Below, one piece after another: positions 38,805 through 51,140 of a DNA stretch of 64,000 bases. Source of the DNA: Haematobia irritans (Eukaryota > Arthropoda > Insecta > Diptera > Muscidae); assembly GCF_050003625.1 (NCBI RefSeq), contig NC_134397.1, positions 73,759,551 to 73,823,550 of the forward strand, read 5' to 3'. Below the pieces are notes generated by a model. That model was given only the letters and a program-made list of their open reading frames with translations, did not search any database and was not told where the DNA came from. The position numbers were made by a program, and so were the translations under genes. Every line of letters starts with the position of its first letter. Position 1 is the stretch's first letter.

Positions 38805-38830
38805 TTTTTGTAGTTTAGTTTAGGAGATAT
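38805..38830 (+). repeat. Broken monomer at the domain A/B boundary
   Basis: TTTTTG is joined to TAGTTTAGTTTAGGAG, so roughly 70 bp of a monomer (from the TAGG box to the next TTAGTTTAGG box) is missing and TAGTT is doubled. Domain A markers end on its left, and domain B style begins on its right. Confidence 0.8.
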
Positions 38831-41814
38831 GGCCAAAAGAAGTTTTTCATATAAAAATTTGAATTTTTTAGGATTTGGGTGGATTTTTCGATTTTTTGAG
38901 GGTGGTCACGAATTATCGTCCTTTTCGCTCTAGGTCGCTTAGTTTAGGAGATATGGCCAAAAGAAGTTTTTCATATAAAAATTTCAATTTTTTTAGGATT
39001 TGTGTGGATTTTTCGATTTTTTTGAGGGTGGTCACGAATTATCGTCCTTTTCGCTTTAGGACGCTTAGTTTAGGAGATATGGCCAAAAGAAGTTTTTCAT
39101 ATAAAAATTTCAATTTTTTTAGGATTTGGTTCGATTTTTTGGGGGTGGTCACGAATTATCGTCCTTTTCGCTCTAGGACGCCTAGTTTAGAAGATATGGC
39201 CAAAAGAAGTTTTTCATATAAAAATTTCAATTTTTTTAGGATTTGGGTGGATTTTTCGATTATTTGGGGGTGGTCACGAATTATCGCCCTTTTCGCTCTA
39301 GGACGCTTAGTTTAGGAGATATGACCAAAAGAAGTTTTTCATATAAAAATTTCAATTTTTTTAGGATTTGGGTGGATTTTTCGATTTTTTGGGGGTGGTC
39401 ACGAATTATCGTCCTTTTCGCTCTAGGACGCTTAGTTTAGGAGATATGGCCAAAAGAAGTTTTTCATATAAAATTTTCAATTTTTTTAGGATTTGGGTGG
39501 ATTTGTCGATTTTTTGGGGGTGGTCACGAATTGAAGCCCTTTTCGCTCTAGGACGCTTAGTTTAGGAGATATGGCCAAAAGAAGTTTTTCATATAAAAAT
39601 TTCAATTTTTTTAGGATTTTTTGGGGGTGGTCACGAATTATCGTCCATTTCGCTCTAGGACGCTTAGTTTAGGAGATATGGCCAAAAGAAGTTTTTCATA
39701 TAAAAATTTCAATTTTTTTAGGATTTGGGTGGATTTTTCGATTATTTGGGGGTGGTCACGAATTATCGTCCTTTTCGCTCTAGGACGCTTAGTTTAGGAG
39801 ATATGACCAAAAGAAGTTTTTCATATAAAATTTCAATTTTTTTAGGATTTGGGTGGATTTTTTGATTTTTTGGGGGTGGTCACGAATTATCGTCCTTTTC
39901 GCTCTAGGACGCTTAGTTTAGGAGATATGGCCAAAAGAAGTTTTTCATATAAATTTCAATTTTTTTAGGATTTGGGTGGATTTTTCGATTTTGTGAGGGT
40001 GGTCACGAATTATCGTCCTTTTCGCTCTAGGACGCTTAGTTTAGGAGATATGGCCAAAAGAAGTTTTTCATATAAAAATGTCAATTTTTTTAGGATTTGG
40101 GTGGATTTTTCGATTTTTTGAGGGTGGTTACGAATTAAAGCCCTTTTCGCTCTAGGACGCTTAGTTTAGGAGATATGGCCAAAAGAAGTTTTTCATACAA
40201 AATTTTCAATTTTTTTAGGATTTGAGGGTGGTCACGAATTATCGTCCTTTTCGCTCTAGGATGCTTAGTTTAGGAGATATGGCCAAAAGAAGTTTTTCAT
40301 ATAAAATTTTCAATTTTTTTAGGATTTGGGTGGATTTGTCGATTTTTTGGGGGTGGTCACGAATTATCGCCCTTTTCGCTCTAGGACGCTTAGTTTAGGA
40401 GATATGGCCAAACGAAGTTTTTCATATAAAAATTTCATTTTTTTAGGATTTGGGTGGATTTTTGATTTTTTGAGGGTGGTCACGAATTAAAGCCCTTTTC
40501 GCTCTAGGACGCTTAGTTTAGGAGATATGGCCAAAAGAAGTTTTTCATATAAAAATTTCAATTTTTTTAGGATTTGGGTGGATTTTTCGATTTTTTGGGG
40601 GTGGTCACGAATTAAAGCCCTTTTCGCTCTAGGACGCTTAGTTTAGGAGATATGGCCAAAAGAAGTTTTTCATATAAAAATTTCAATTTTTTTAGGATTT
40701 GGGTGGATTTTTCGATTTTTTGAGGGTGGTCACGAATTAAAGCCCTTTTCGCTCTAGGACGCTTAGTTTAGGAGATATGGCCAAACGAAGTTTTTCATAT
40801 AAAAATTTCATTTTTTTAGGATTTGGGTGGATTTTTGATTTTTTGAGGGTGGTCACGAATTAAAGCCCTTTTCGCTCTAGGACGCTTAGTTTAGGAGATA
40901 TGGCCAAAAGAAGTTTTTCATATAAAAATTTCAATTTTTTTAGGATTTGGGTGGATTTTTCGATTTTTTGGGGGTGGTCACGAATTAAAGCCCTTTTCGC
41001 TCTAGGACGCTTAGTTTAGGAGATATGGCCAAAAGAAGTTTTTCATATAAAATTTTCAATTTTTTTAGGATTTGAGGGTGGTCACGAATTATCGTCCTTT
41101 TCGCTCTAGGATGCTTAGTTTAGGAGATATGGCCAAACGAAATTTTTCATATAAAAATTTCAATTTTGTTAGGATTTGGGTGGATTTTTCGATTTTTTGG
41201 GGGTGGTCACGAATTATCGTCCTTTTCGCTCTAGGACGCTTAGTTTAGGAGATATGGCCAAAAGAAGTTTTTCATATAAAAATTTCAATTTTTTTAGGAT
41301 TTGGGTGGATTTTTCGATTTTGTGGGGGTGGTCACGAATTAAAGCCCTTTTCGCTCTAGGACGCTTAGTTTAGGAGATATGGCCAAAAGAAGTTTTTCAT
41401 ATAAAAATTTAAATTTTTTTAGGATTTGGGTGGATTTTTCGATTTTGTGAGGGTGGTCACGAATTAAAGCCCTTTTCGCTCTAGGACGCTTAGTTTAGGA
41501 GATATGGCCAAAGGAAGTTTTTCATATAAAAATTTAAATTTTTTAGGATTTGGGTGGATTTTTCGATTTTTTGGGGGTGGTCACGAATTATCGTCCTTTT
41601 CGCTCTAGGACGCTTAGTTTAGGAGATATGGCCAAAAGAAGTTTTTCATATAAAAATTTCAATTTTTTTTAGGATTTGGGTGGATTTTTCGATTTTTTGA
41701 GGGTGGTCACGAATTAAAGCCCTTTTCGCTCTAGGACGCTTAGTTTAGGAGATATGGCCAAAAGAAGTTTTTCATATAAAAATTTCAATTTTTTTAGGAT
41801 TTGGGTGGATTTTT

Positions 41815-43050
41815 CGATTTTGTGAGGGTGGTCACGAATTAAAGCCCTTTTCGCTCTAGGACGCTTAGTTTAGGAGATATGGCCAAAAGAAGTTTTTCAT
41901 ATAAAAATTTAAATTTTTTAGGATTTGGGTGGATTTTTCGATTTTTTGGGGGTGGTCACGAATTATCGTCCTTTTCGCTCTAGGACGCTTAGTTTAGGAG
42001 ATATGGCCAAAAGAAGTTTTTCATATAAAAATTTCAACTTTTTTAGGATTTGGGTGGATTTTTCGATTTTTTGGGGGTGGTCACGAATTATCGCCCTTTT
42101 CGCTCTAGGACGCTTAGTTTAGGAGATATGGCCAAAAGATGTTTTTCATATAAAAATTTCAATTTTTTTAGGATTTGGTTGGATTTTTCGATTTTTTGGG
42201 GGTGGTCACGAATTATCGTCCTTTTCGCTCTAGGACGCTTAGTTTAGGAGATATGGCCAAAAGAAGTTTTTCATATAAAAATTTAAATTTTTTTTAGGAT
42301 TTGGGTGGATTTTTCGATTTTTTGAGGGTGGTCACGAATTATCGTCCTTTTCGCTCTAGGACACTTAGTTTAGGAGATATGGCCAAAAGAAGTTTTTCAT
42401 ATAAAAATGTCAATTTTTTTAGGATTTGGTTGGATTTTTCGATTTTTTGGGGGTGGTCACGAATTATCGTCCTTTTCGCTCTAGGACGCTTAGTTTAGGA
42501 GATATGGCCAAAAGAAGTTTTTCATATAAAAATTTCAATTTTGTTAGGATTTGGGTGGATTTTTCGATTTTTTGGGGGTGGTCACGAATTATCGCTCTAG
42601 GACGCTTAGTTTAGGAGATATGGCCAAAAGAAGTTTTTCATATAAAAATTTCAATTTTTTTAGGATTTGGGTGGATTTTTCGATTTTTTGAGGGTGGTCA
42701 CGAATTAAAGCCCTTTTCGCTCTAGGACGCTTAGTTTAGGAGATATGGCCAAACGAAGTTTTTCATATAAAAATTTCATTTTTTTAGGATTTGGGTGGAT
42801 TTTTGATTTTTTGAGGGTGGTCACGAATTAAAGCCCTTTTCGCTCTAGGACGCTTAGTTTAGGAGATATGGCCAAAAGAAGTTTTTCATATAAAAATTTC
42901 AATTTTTTTAGGATTTGGGTGGATTTTTCGATTTTTTGGGGGTGGTCACGAATTAAAGCCCTTTTCGCTCTAGGACGCTTAGTTTAGGAGATATGGCCAA
43001 AAGAAGTTTTTCATATAAAATTTTCAATTTTTTTAGGATTTGAGGGTGGT
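41815..43050 (+). repeat. 2,574-bp duplicated segment of domain B, copy 1
   Basis: The ordered series is GTGAGGGTGG, AAATTTAAATTTTTTAGG, TTTCAACTTTTTTAGG, AATTATCGCCC, GGTTGG, CTCTAGGACAC with AAAATGTC, GGTTGG, CCAAACGAAG, and finally a 104-bp monomer. The same series recurs from about 44,390 at an offset of 2,574-2,575 bp. This copy carries its own 9-bp loss near 42,590 (AATTATCGCTCTAGG). Confidence 0.82.
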
Positions 43051-43070
43051 CACGAATTATCGTGACCACC
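43045..43070. repeat. Perfect 26-bp inverted repeat, unique in the array
   Basis: The 11-base arms GGTGGTCACGA and TCGTGACCACC flank the loop ATTA. An ordinary monomer has only the 4-base arms ACGA/TCGT here. The arm was extended by the addition of GACCA between ATCGT and CCTTTT. It lies immediately after a 104-bp monomer junction. Confidence 0.9.
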
Positions 43071-44389
43071 TTTTCGCTCTAGGACGCTTAGTTTAGGAGA
43101 TATGGCCAAAAGAAGTTTTTCATATAAAAATGTCAATTTTTTTAGGATTTGGTTGGATTTTTCGATTTTTTGGGGGTGGTCACGAATTATCGCCCTTTTC
43201 GCTCTAGGACGCTTAGTTTAGGAGATATGGCCAAAAGAAGTTTTTCATATAAAAATTTCAATTTTGTTAGGATTTGGGTGGATTTTTCGATTTTTTGGGG
43301 GTGGTCACGAATTATCGTCCTTTTCGCTCTAGGACGCTTAGTTTAGGAGATATGGCCAAAAGAAGTTTTTCATATAAAAATTTCAATTTTTTTAGGATTT
43401 GGGTGGATTTTTTGATTTTTTGAGGGTGGTCACGAATTAAAGCCCTTTTCGCTCTAGGACGCTTAGTTTAGGAGATATGGCCAAACGAAGTTTTTCATAT
43501 AAAAATTTCATTTTTTTAGGATTTGGGTGGATTTTTGATTTTTTGAGGGTGGTCACGAATTAAAGCCCTTTTCGCTCTAGGACGCTTAGTTTAGGAGATA
43601 TGGCCAAAAGAAGTTTTTCATATAAAAATTTAAATTTTTTTAGGATTTGGGTGGATTTTTCGATTTTTTGGGGGTGGTCACGAATTAAAGCCCTTTTCGC
43701 TCTAGGACGCTTAGTTTAGGAGATATGGCCAAAAGAAGTTTTTCATATAAAATTATCAATTTTTTTAGGATTTGAGGGTGGTCACGAATTATCGTCCTTT
43801 TCGCTCTAGGACGCTTAGTTTAGGAGATATGGCCAAAAGAAGTTTTTCATATAAAAATTTCAATTTTTTTAGGATTTGGGTGGATTTTTCGATTTTTTGG
43901 GGGTGGTCACGAATTAAAGCCCTTTTCGCTCTAGGACGCTTAGTTTAGGAGATATGGCCAAACGAAGTTTTTCATATAAAAATTTCAATTTTTTAGGATT
44001 GGGTGGATTTTTAGATTTGTTGGGGGTGGTCACGAATTAAAGCCCTTTTCGCTCTAGGACGCTTAGTTTAGGAGATATGGCCAAAAGAAGTTTTTCATAT
44101 AAAAATTTCAATTTTTTTAGGATTTGGGTGGATTTTTCGATTTTTTGGGGGTGGTCACGAATTATCGTCCTTTTCGCTCTAGGACGCTTAGTTTAGGAGA
44201 TATGGCCAAAAGAAGTTTTTCATATAAAAATTTCAATTTTTTTTAGGATTTGGGTGGATTTTTCGATTTTTTGAGGGTGGTCGCGAATTATCGCCCTTTT
44301 CGCTCTAGGACGCTTAGTTTAGGAGATATGGCCAAAAGAAGTTTTTCATATAAAAATTTCAATTTTTTTAGGATTTGGGTGGATTTTTC

Positions 44390-45630
44390 GATTTTGTGAG
44401 GGTGGTCACGAATTAAAGCCCTTTTCGCTCTAGGACGCTTAGTTTAGGAGATATGGCCAAAAGAAGTTTTTCATATAAAAATTTAAATTTTTTAGGATTT
44501 GGGTGGATTTTTCGATTTTTTGGGGGTGGTCACGAATTATCGTCCTTTTCGCTCTAGGACGCTTAGTTTAGGAGATATGGCCAAAAGAAGTTTTTCATAT
44601 AAAAATTTCAACTTTTTTAGGATTTGGGTGGATTTTTCGATTTTTTGGGGGTGGTCACGAATTATCGCCCTTTTCGCTCTAGGACGCTTAGTTTAGGAGA
44701 TATGGCCAAAAGAAGTTTTTCATATAAAAATTTCAATTTTTTTAGGATTTGGTTGGATTTTTCGATTTTTTGGGGGTGGTCACGAATTATCGTCCTTTTC
44801 GCTCTAGGACGCTTAGTTTAGGAGATATGGCCAAAAGAAGTTTTTCATATAAAAATTTCAATTTTTTTTTAGGATTTGGGTGGATTTTTCGATTTTTTGA
44901 GGGTGGTCACGAATTATCGTCCTTTTCGCTCTAGGACACTTAGTTTAGGAGATATGGCCAAAAGAAGTTTTTCATATAAAAATGTCAATTTTTTTAGGAT
45001 TTGGTTGGATTTTTCGATTTTTTGGGGGTGGTCACGAATTATCGTCCTTTTCGCTCTAGGACGCTTAGTTTAGGAGATATGGCCAAAAGAAGTTTTTCAT
45101 ATAAAAATTTCAATTTTGTCAGGATTTGGGTGGATTTTTCGATTTTTTGGGGGTGGTCACGAATTATCGTCCTTTTCGCTCTAGGACGCTTAGTTTAGGA
45201 GATATGGCCAAAAGAAGTTTTTCATATAAAAATTTCAATTTTTTTAGGATTTGGGTGGATTTTTCGATTTTTTGAGGGTGGTCACGAATTAAAGCCCTTT
45301 TCGCTCTAGGACGCTTAGTTTAGGAGATATGGCCAAACGAAGTTTTTCATATAAAAATTTCATTTTTTTAGGATTTGGGTGGATTTTTGATTTTTTGAGG
45401 GTGGTCACGAATTAAAGCCCTTTTCGCTCTAGGACGCTTAGTTTAGGAGATATGGCCAAAAGAAGTTTTTCATATAAAAATTTAAATTTTTTTAGGATTT
45501 GGGTGGATTTTTCGATTTTTTGGGGGTGGTCACGAATTAAAGCCCTTTTCGCTCTAGGACGCTTAGTTTAGGAGATATGGCCAAAAGAAGTTTTTCATAT
45601 AAAATTTCAATTTTTTTAGGATTTGAGGGT
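44390..45630 (+). repeat. 2,574-bp duplicated segment of domain B, copy 2
   Basis: The marker order is the same as at 41,815-43,050, including CTCTAGGACAC with AAAATGTC at about 44,932. Here TTTTGTCAGG replaces TTTTGTTAGG (45,115) and the T-run before one monomer is longer. Partial relatives of the same block lie at about 47,820-48,600, 61,590-62,480 and 62,680-63,560, so it is a common higher-order unit of domain B. Confidence 0.8.
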
Positions 45631-46699
45631 GGTCACGAATTATCGTCCTTTTCGCTCTAGGATGCTTAGTTTAGGAGATATGGCCAAACGAAATTTTTCA
45701 TATAAAAATTTCAATTTTGTTAGGATTTGGGTGGATTTTTCGATTTTTTGGGGGTGGTCACGAATTATCGTCCTTTTCGCTCTAGGACGCTTAGTTTAGG
45801 AGATATGGCCAAAAGAAGTTTTTCATATAAAAATTTCAATTTTTTTAGGATTTGGGTGGATTTTTCGATTTTTTGGGGGTGGTCACGAATTAAAGCCCTT
45901 TTCGCTCTAGGACGCTTAGTTTAGGAGATATGGCCAAAAGAAGTTTTTCATATAAAAATTTCAATTTTTTTTAGGATTTGGGTGGATTTTTCGATTTTTT
46001 GGGGGTGGTCACGAATTATCGTCCTTTTCGCTCTAGGACGCTTAGTTTAGGAGATATGGCCAAAAGAAGTTTTTCATATAAAAATTTCAATTTTTTTTAG
46101 GATTTGGGTGGATTTTTCGATTTTTTGAGGGTGGTCACGAATTAAAGCCCTTTTCGCTCTAGGACGCTTAGTTTAGGAGATATGGCCAAACGAAGTTTTT
46201 CATATAAAAATTTCATTTTTTTAGGATTTGGGTGGATTTTTGATTTTTTGAGGGTGGTCACGAATTAAAGCCCTTTTCGCTCTAGGACGCTTAGTTTAGG
46301 AGATATGGCCAAAAGAAGTTTTTCATATAAAAATTTAAATTTTTTTAGGATTTGGGTGGATTTTTCGATTTTTTGGGGGTGGTCACGAATTAAAGCCCTT
46401 TTCGCTCTAGGACGCTTAGTTTAGGAGATATGGCCAAAAGAAGTTTTTCATATAAAATTTTCAATTTTTTTAGGATTTGAGGGTGGTCACGAATTATCGT
46501 CCTTTTCGCTCTAGGACGCTTAGTTTAGGAGATATGGCCAAAAGAAGTTTTTCATATAAAAATTTCAATTTTTTTAGGATTTGGGTGGATTTTTAGATTT
46601 GTTGGGGGTGGTCACGAATTAAAGCCCTTTTCGCTCTAGGACGCTTAGTTTAGGAGATATGGCCAAAAGAAGTTTTTCATATAAAAATTTCAATTTTTT

Positions 46700-47700
46700 T
46701 AGGATTTGGGTGGATTTTTCGATTTTGTGAGGGTGGTCACGAATTAAAGCCCTTTTCGCTCTAGGACGCTTAGTTTAGGAGATATGGCCAAAAGAAGTTT
46801 TTCATATAAAAATTTAAATTTTTTAGGATTTGGGTGGATTTTTCGATTTTTTGGGGGTGGTCACGAATTATCGTCCTTTTCGCTCTAGGACGCTTAGTTT
46901 AGGAGATATGGCCAAAAGAAGTTTTTCATATAAAAATTTCAACTTTTTTAGGATTTGGGTGGATTTTTCGATTTTTTGGGGGTGGTCACGAATTATCGTC
47001 CTTTTCGCTCTAGGACGCTTAGTTTAGGAGATATGGCCAAAAGAAGTTTTTCATATAAAAATTTCAATTTTTTTTAGGATTTGGGTGGATTTTTCGATTT
47101 TTTGAGGGTGGTCACGAATTAAAGCCCTTTTCGCTCTAGGACGCTTAGTTTAGGAGATATGGCCAAAAGAAGTTTTTCATATAAAAATTTCAATTTTTTT
47201 AGGATTTGGGTGGATTTTTCGATTTTGTGAGGGTGGTCACGAATTAAAGCCCTTTTCGCTCTAGGACGCTTAGTTTAGGAGATATGGCCAAAAGAAGTTT
47301 TTCATATAAAAATTTAAATTTTTTAGGATTTGGGTGGATTTTTCGATTTTTTGGGGGTGGTCACGAATTATCGTCCTTTTCGCTCTAGGACGCTTAGTTT
47401 AGGAGATATGGCCAAAAGAAGTTTTTCATATAAAAATTTCAACTTTTTTAGGATTTGGGTGGATTTTTCGATTTTTTGGGGGTGGTCACGAATTATCGTC
47501 CTTTTCGCTCTAGGACGCTTAGTTTAGGAGATATGGCCAAAAGAAGTTTTTCATATAAAAATTTCAATTTTTTTAGGATTTGGGTGGATTTTTCGATTTT
47601 TTGGGGGTGGTCACGAATTAAAGCCCTTTTCGCTCTAGGACGCTTAGTTTAGGAGATATGGCCAAAAGAAGTTTTTCATATAAAAATTTCAATTTTTTTT
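46700..47700 (+). repeat. 500-bp tandem duplication in domain B
   Basis: Four monomers recur at an offset of exactly 500 bp: GATTTTGTGAGGG (46,721 and 47,221), AAATTTAAATTTTTTAGG, GGGGGTGGTCACG, and TTTCAACTTTTTTAGG (about 46,938 and 47,438). Single or partial copies of the same quartet are seen near 41,815, 44,390, 49,450, 50,280 and 61,490. Confidence 0.82.
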
Positions 47701-49799
47701 AGGATTTGGGTGGATTTTTCGATTTTTTGGGGGTGGTCACGAATTATCGTCCTTTTCGCTCTAGGACGCTTAGTTTAGGAGATATGGCCAAAAGAAGTTT
47801 TTCATATAAAAATTTCAATTTTTTTTAGGATTTGGGTGGATTTTTCGAGTTTTTGAGGGTGGTCACGAATTATCGTCCTTTTCGCTCTATGACACTTAGT
47901 TTAGGAGATATGGCCAAAAGAAGTTTTTCATATAAAAATGTCAATTTTTTTAGGATTTGGTTGGATTTTTCGATTTTTTGGGGGTGGTCACGAATTATCG
48001 TCCTTTTCGCTCTAGGACGCTTAGTTTAGGAGATATGGCCAAAAGAAGTTTTTCATATAAAAATTTCAATTTTGTTAGGATTTGGGTGGATTTTTCGATT
48101 TTTTGGGGGTGGTCACGAATTATCGTCCTTTTCGCTCTAGGACGCTTAGTTTAGGAGATATGGCCAAAAGAAGTTTTTCATATAAAAATTTCAATTTTTT
48201 TAGGATTTGGGTGGATTTTTCGATTTTTTGAGGGTGGTCACGAATTAAAGCCCTTTTCGCTCTAGGACGCTTAGTTTAGGAGATATGGCCAAACGAAGTT
48301 TTTCATATAAAAATTTCATTTTTTTAGGATTTGGGTGGATTTTTGATTTTTTGAGGGTGGTCACGAATTAAAGCCCTTTTCGCTCTAGGACGCTTAGTTT
48401 AGGAGATATGGCCAAAAGAAGTTTTTCATATAAAAATTTAAATTTTTTTAGGATTTGGGTGGATTTTTCGATTTTTTGGGGGTGGTCACGAATTAAAGCC
48501 CTTTTCGCTCTAGGACGCTTAGTTTAGGAGATATGGCCAAAAGAAGTTATTCATATAAAATTTTCAATTTTTTTAGGATTTGAGGGTGGTCACGAATTAT
48601 CGTCCTTTTCGCTCTAGGACGCTTAGTTTAGGAGATATGGCCAAAAGAAGTTTTTCATATAAAAATTTCAATTTTTTTAGGATTTGGGTGCATTTTTCGA
48701 TTTTTTGAGGGTGGTCACGAATTAAAGCCCTTTTCGCTCTAGGACGCTTAGTTTAGGAGATATGGCCAAAAGAAGTTTTTCATATAAAAATTTCAATTTT
48801 TTTAGGATTTGGGTGGATTTTTCGATTTTTTGGGGGTGGTCACGAATTATCGTCCTTTTCGCTCTAGGACGCATAGTTTAGGAGATATGGCCAAAAGAAG
48901 TTTTTCATATAAAAATTTCAACTTTTTTAGGATTTGGGTGGATTTTTCGATTTTTTGGGGGTGGTCACGAATTAAAGCCCTTTTCGCTCTAGGACGCTTA
49001 GTTTAGGAGATATGGCCAAAAGAAGTTTTTCATATAAAATTTTCAACTTTTTTAGGATTTGGGTGGAATTTTCGATTTTTTGAGGGTGGTCACGAATTAT
49101 CGTCATTTTCGCTCTAGGACGCTTAGTTTAGGAGATATGGCCAAAAGAAGTTTTTCATATAAAAATTTCAATTTTTTTTAGGATTTGGGTGGATTTTTCA
49201 ATTTTTTGGGGGTGGTCACGAATTATCGTCCTTTTCGCTCTAGGACGCTTAGTTTAGGAGATATAGCCAAAAGAAGTTTTTCATATAAAAATTTCAATTT
49301 TTTTAGGATTTGGGAGGATTTTTCGATTTTTTGGGGGTGGTCACGAATTAAAGCCCTTTTCGCTCTAGGACGCTTAGTTTAGGAGATATGGCCAAAAGAA
49401 GTTTTTCATATAAAAATTTCAATTTTTTTTAGGATTTGGGTGGATTTTTCGATTTTGTGAGGGTGGTCACGAATTAAAGCCCTTTTCGCTCTAGGACGCT
49501 TAGTTTAGGAGATATGGCCAAAAGAAGTTTTTCATATAAAAATTTAAATTTTTTAGGATTTGGGTGGATTTTTCGATTTTTTGGGGGTGGTCACGAATTA
49601 TCGTCCTTTTCGCTCTAGGACGCTTAGTTTAGGAGATATGGCCAAAAGAAGTTTTTCATATAAAAATTTCAACTTTTTTAGGATTTGGGTGGATTTTTCG
49701 ATTTTTTGGGGGTGGTCACGAATTATCGCCCTTTTCGCTCTAGGACGCTTAGTTTAGGAGATATGGCCAAAAGAAGTTTTTCATATAAAAATGTCAATT

Positions 49800-50010
49800 T
49801 TTTTAGGATTTGAGAGTGGTCACGAATTATCGTCCTTTTCGCTCTAGGACGCTTAGTTTAGGAGATATGGCCAAAAGAAGTTTTTCATATAAAAATGTCA
49901 ATTTTTTTAGGATTTGAGAGTGGTCACGAATTATCGTCCTTTTCGCTCTAGGACGCTTAGTTTAGGAGATATGGCCAAAAGAACTTTTTCATATAAAAAT
50001 TTCAATTTTT
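49800..50010 (+). repeat. 104-bp short monomer class (two in tandem, type example)
   Basis: GGATTTG is joined directly to AGGGTGGTCACG (here AGAGTGG), which removes 21 bp including two T-tracts. The junctions at 49,812 and 49,916 are 104 bp apart. Other examples are near 40,221, 41,071, 43,041, 43,771, 45,621, 46,475, 48,581, 50,768, 51,890, 57,650 and 58,232 (GATGGTGG), 58,010, 62,451 and 63,535. All are in domain B. TTG repeats at both break points would allow slippage. Confidence 0.85.
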
Positions 50011-51120
50011 TTAGAATTTGGGTGGATTTTTCGATTTTTTGGGGGTGGTCACGAATTATCGTCCTTTTCGCTCTAGGACGCTTAGTTTAGGAGATATGGC
50101 CAAAAGAAGTTTTTCATATAAAAATTTAATTTTTTTTAGGATTTGGGTGGATTTTTCGATTTTTTGAGGGTGGTCACGAATTAAAGCCCTTTTCGCTCTA
50201 GGACGCTTAGTTTAGGAGATATGGCCAAAAGAAGTTTTTCATATAAAAATTTCAATTTTTTTTAGGATTTGGGTGGATTTTTCGATTTTGTGAGGGTGGT
50301 CACGAATTAAAGCCCTTTTCGCTCTAGGACGCTTAGTTTAGGAGATATGGCCAAAAGAAGTTTTTCATATAAAAATTTAAATTTTTTAGGATTTGGGTGG
50401 ATTTTTCGATTTTTTGGGGGTGGTCACGAATTATCGTCCTTTTCGCTCTAGGACGCTTAGTTTAGGAGATATGGCCAAAAGAAGTTTTTCATATAAAAAT
50501 TTCAATTTTTTTAGAATTTGGGTGGATTTTTCGATTTTTTGGGGGTGGTCACGAATTATCGTCCTTTTCGCTCTAGGACGCTTAGTTTAGGAGATATGGC
50601 CAAAAGAAGTTTTTCATATAAAAATTTCAATTTTTTTAGGATTTGGGTGGATTTTTCGATTTTTTGAGGGTGGTCACGAATTAAAGCCCTTTTCGCTCTA
50701 GGACGCTTAGTTTAGGAGATATGGCCAAAAGAAGTTTTTCATATAAAAATTTCAATTTTTTTAGGATTTGAGAGTGGTCACGAATTATCGTCCTTTTCGC
50801 TCTAGGACGCTTAGTTTAGGAGATATGGCCAAAAGAAGTTTTTCATATAAAAATTTCAATTTTTTTAGGATTTGGGTGGATTTTTCGATTTTTTGGGGGT
50901 GGTCACGAATTAAAGCCCTTTTCGCTCTAGGACGCTTAGTTAGGAGATATGGCGAAAAGAAGTTTTTCATATAAAAATTTAAATTTTTTTAGGATTTGGG
51001 TGGATTTTTCGATTTTTTGGGGGTGGTCACGAAGTAAAGCCCTTTTCGCTCTAGGACGCTTAGTTTAGGAGATATGGCCAAAAGAAGTTTTTCATATAAA
51101 AATTTCAATTTTTTTAGGAT

Positions 51121-51140
51121 TTGGGTGGATTTGGGTGGAT
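51121..51140 (+). repeat. 10-bp tandem duplication inside a monomer
   Basis: TTGGGTGGAT is present twice in succession, so this unit is 10 bp longer than normal. It is seen once and was probably produced by replication slippage; the added length is about one helical turn. Confidence 0.85.

Larger units (their letters stand above)
1..38815 (+). repeat. Array domain A (subtype-rich, with 500-bp higher-order repeats)
   Basis: This part of the array is marked by variants that are rare or absent later: ATGACCAAAAG or ATGACAAAAAG in place of ATGGCCAAAAG, TTTTAGCTC in place of TTTTCGCTC, TTTTTGTAGG, the linkers CGGGGGTGGTCACG and GGTGATCACG, ATAAACATTTC with GGTTACGAATTATCGTGC, and the 114-bp short monomer. 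Variants travel together in fixed order, giving higher-order blocks. All three foldback insertions lie here, in the first 9 kb. The last typical A monomers (TTTTAGCTC, ATGACC, TTTTTGTAG) are at about 38,640-38,815. Confidence 0.85.

Noticed and set aside
50785..50970. Minus-strand open frames (also at 56,856-57,059, 59,373-59,561 and 60,065-60,253)
   Set aside because: They are the reverse complement of ordinary monomers, opened by a lost base or a deletion junction, and have no independent coding signal.
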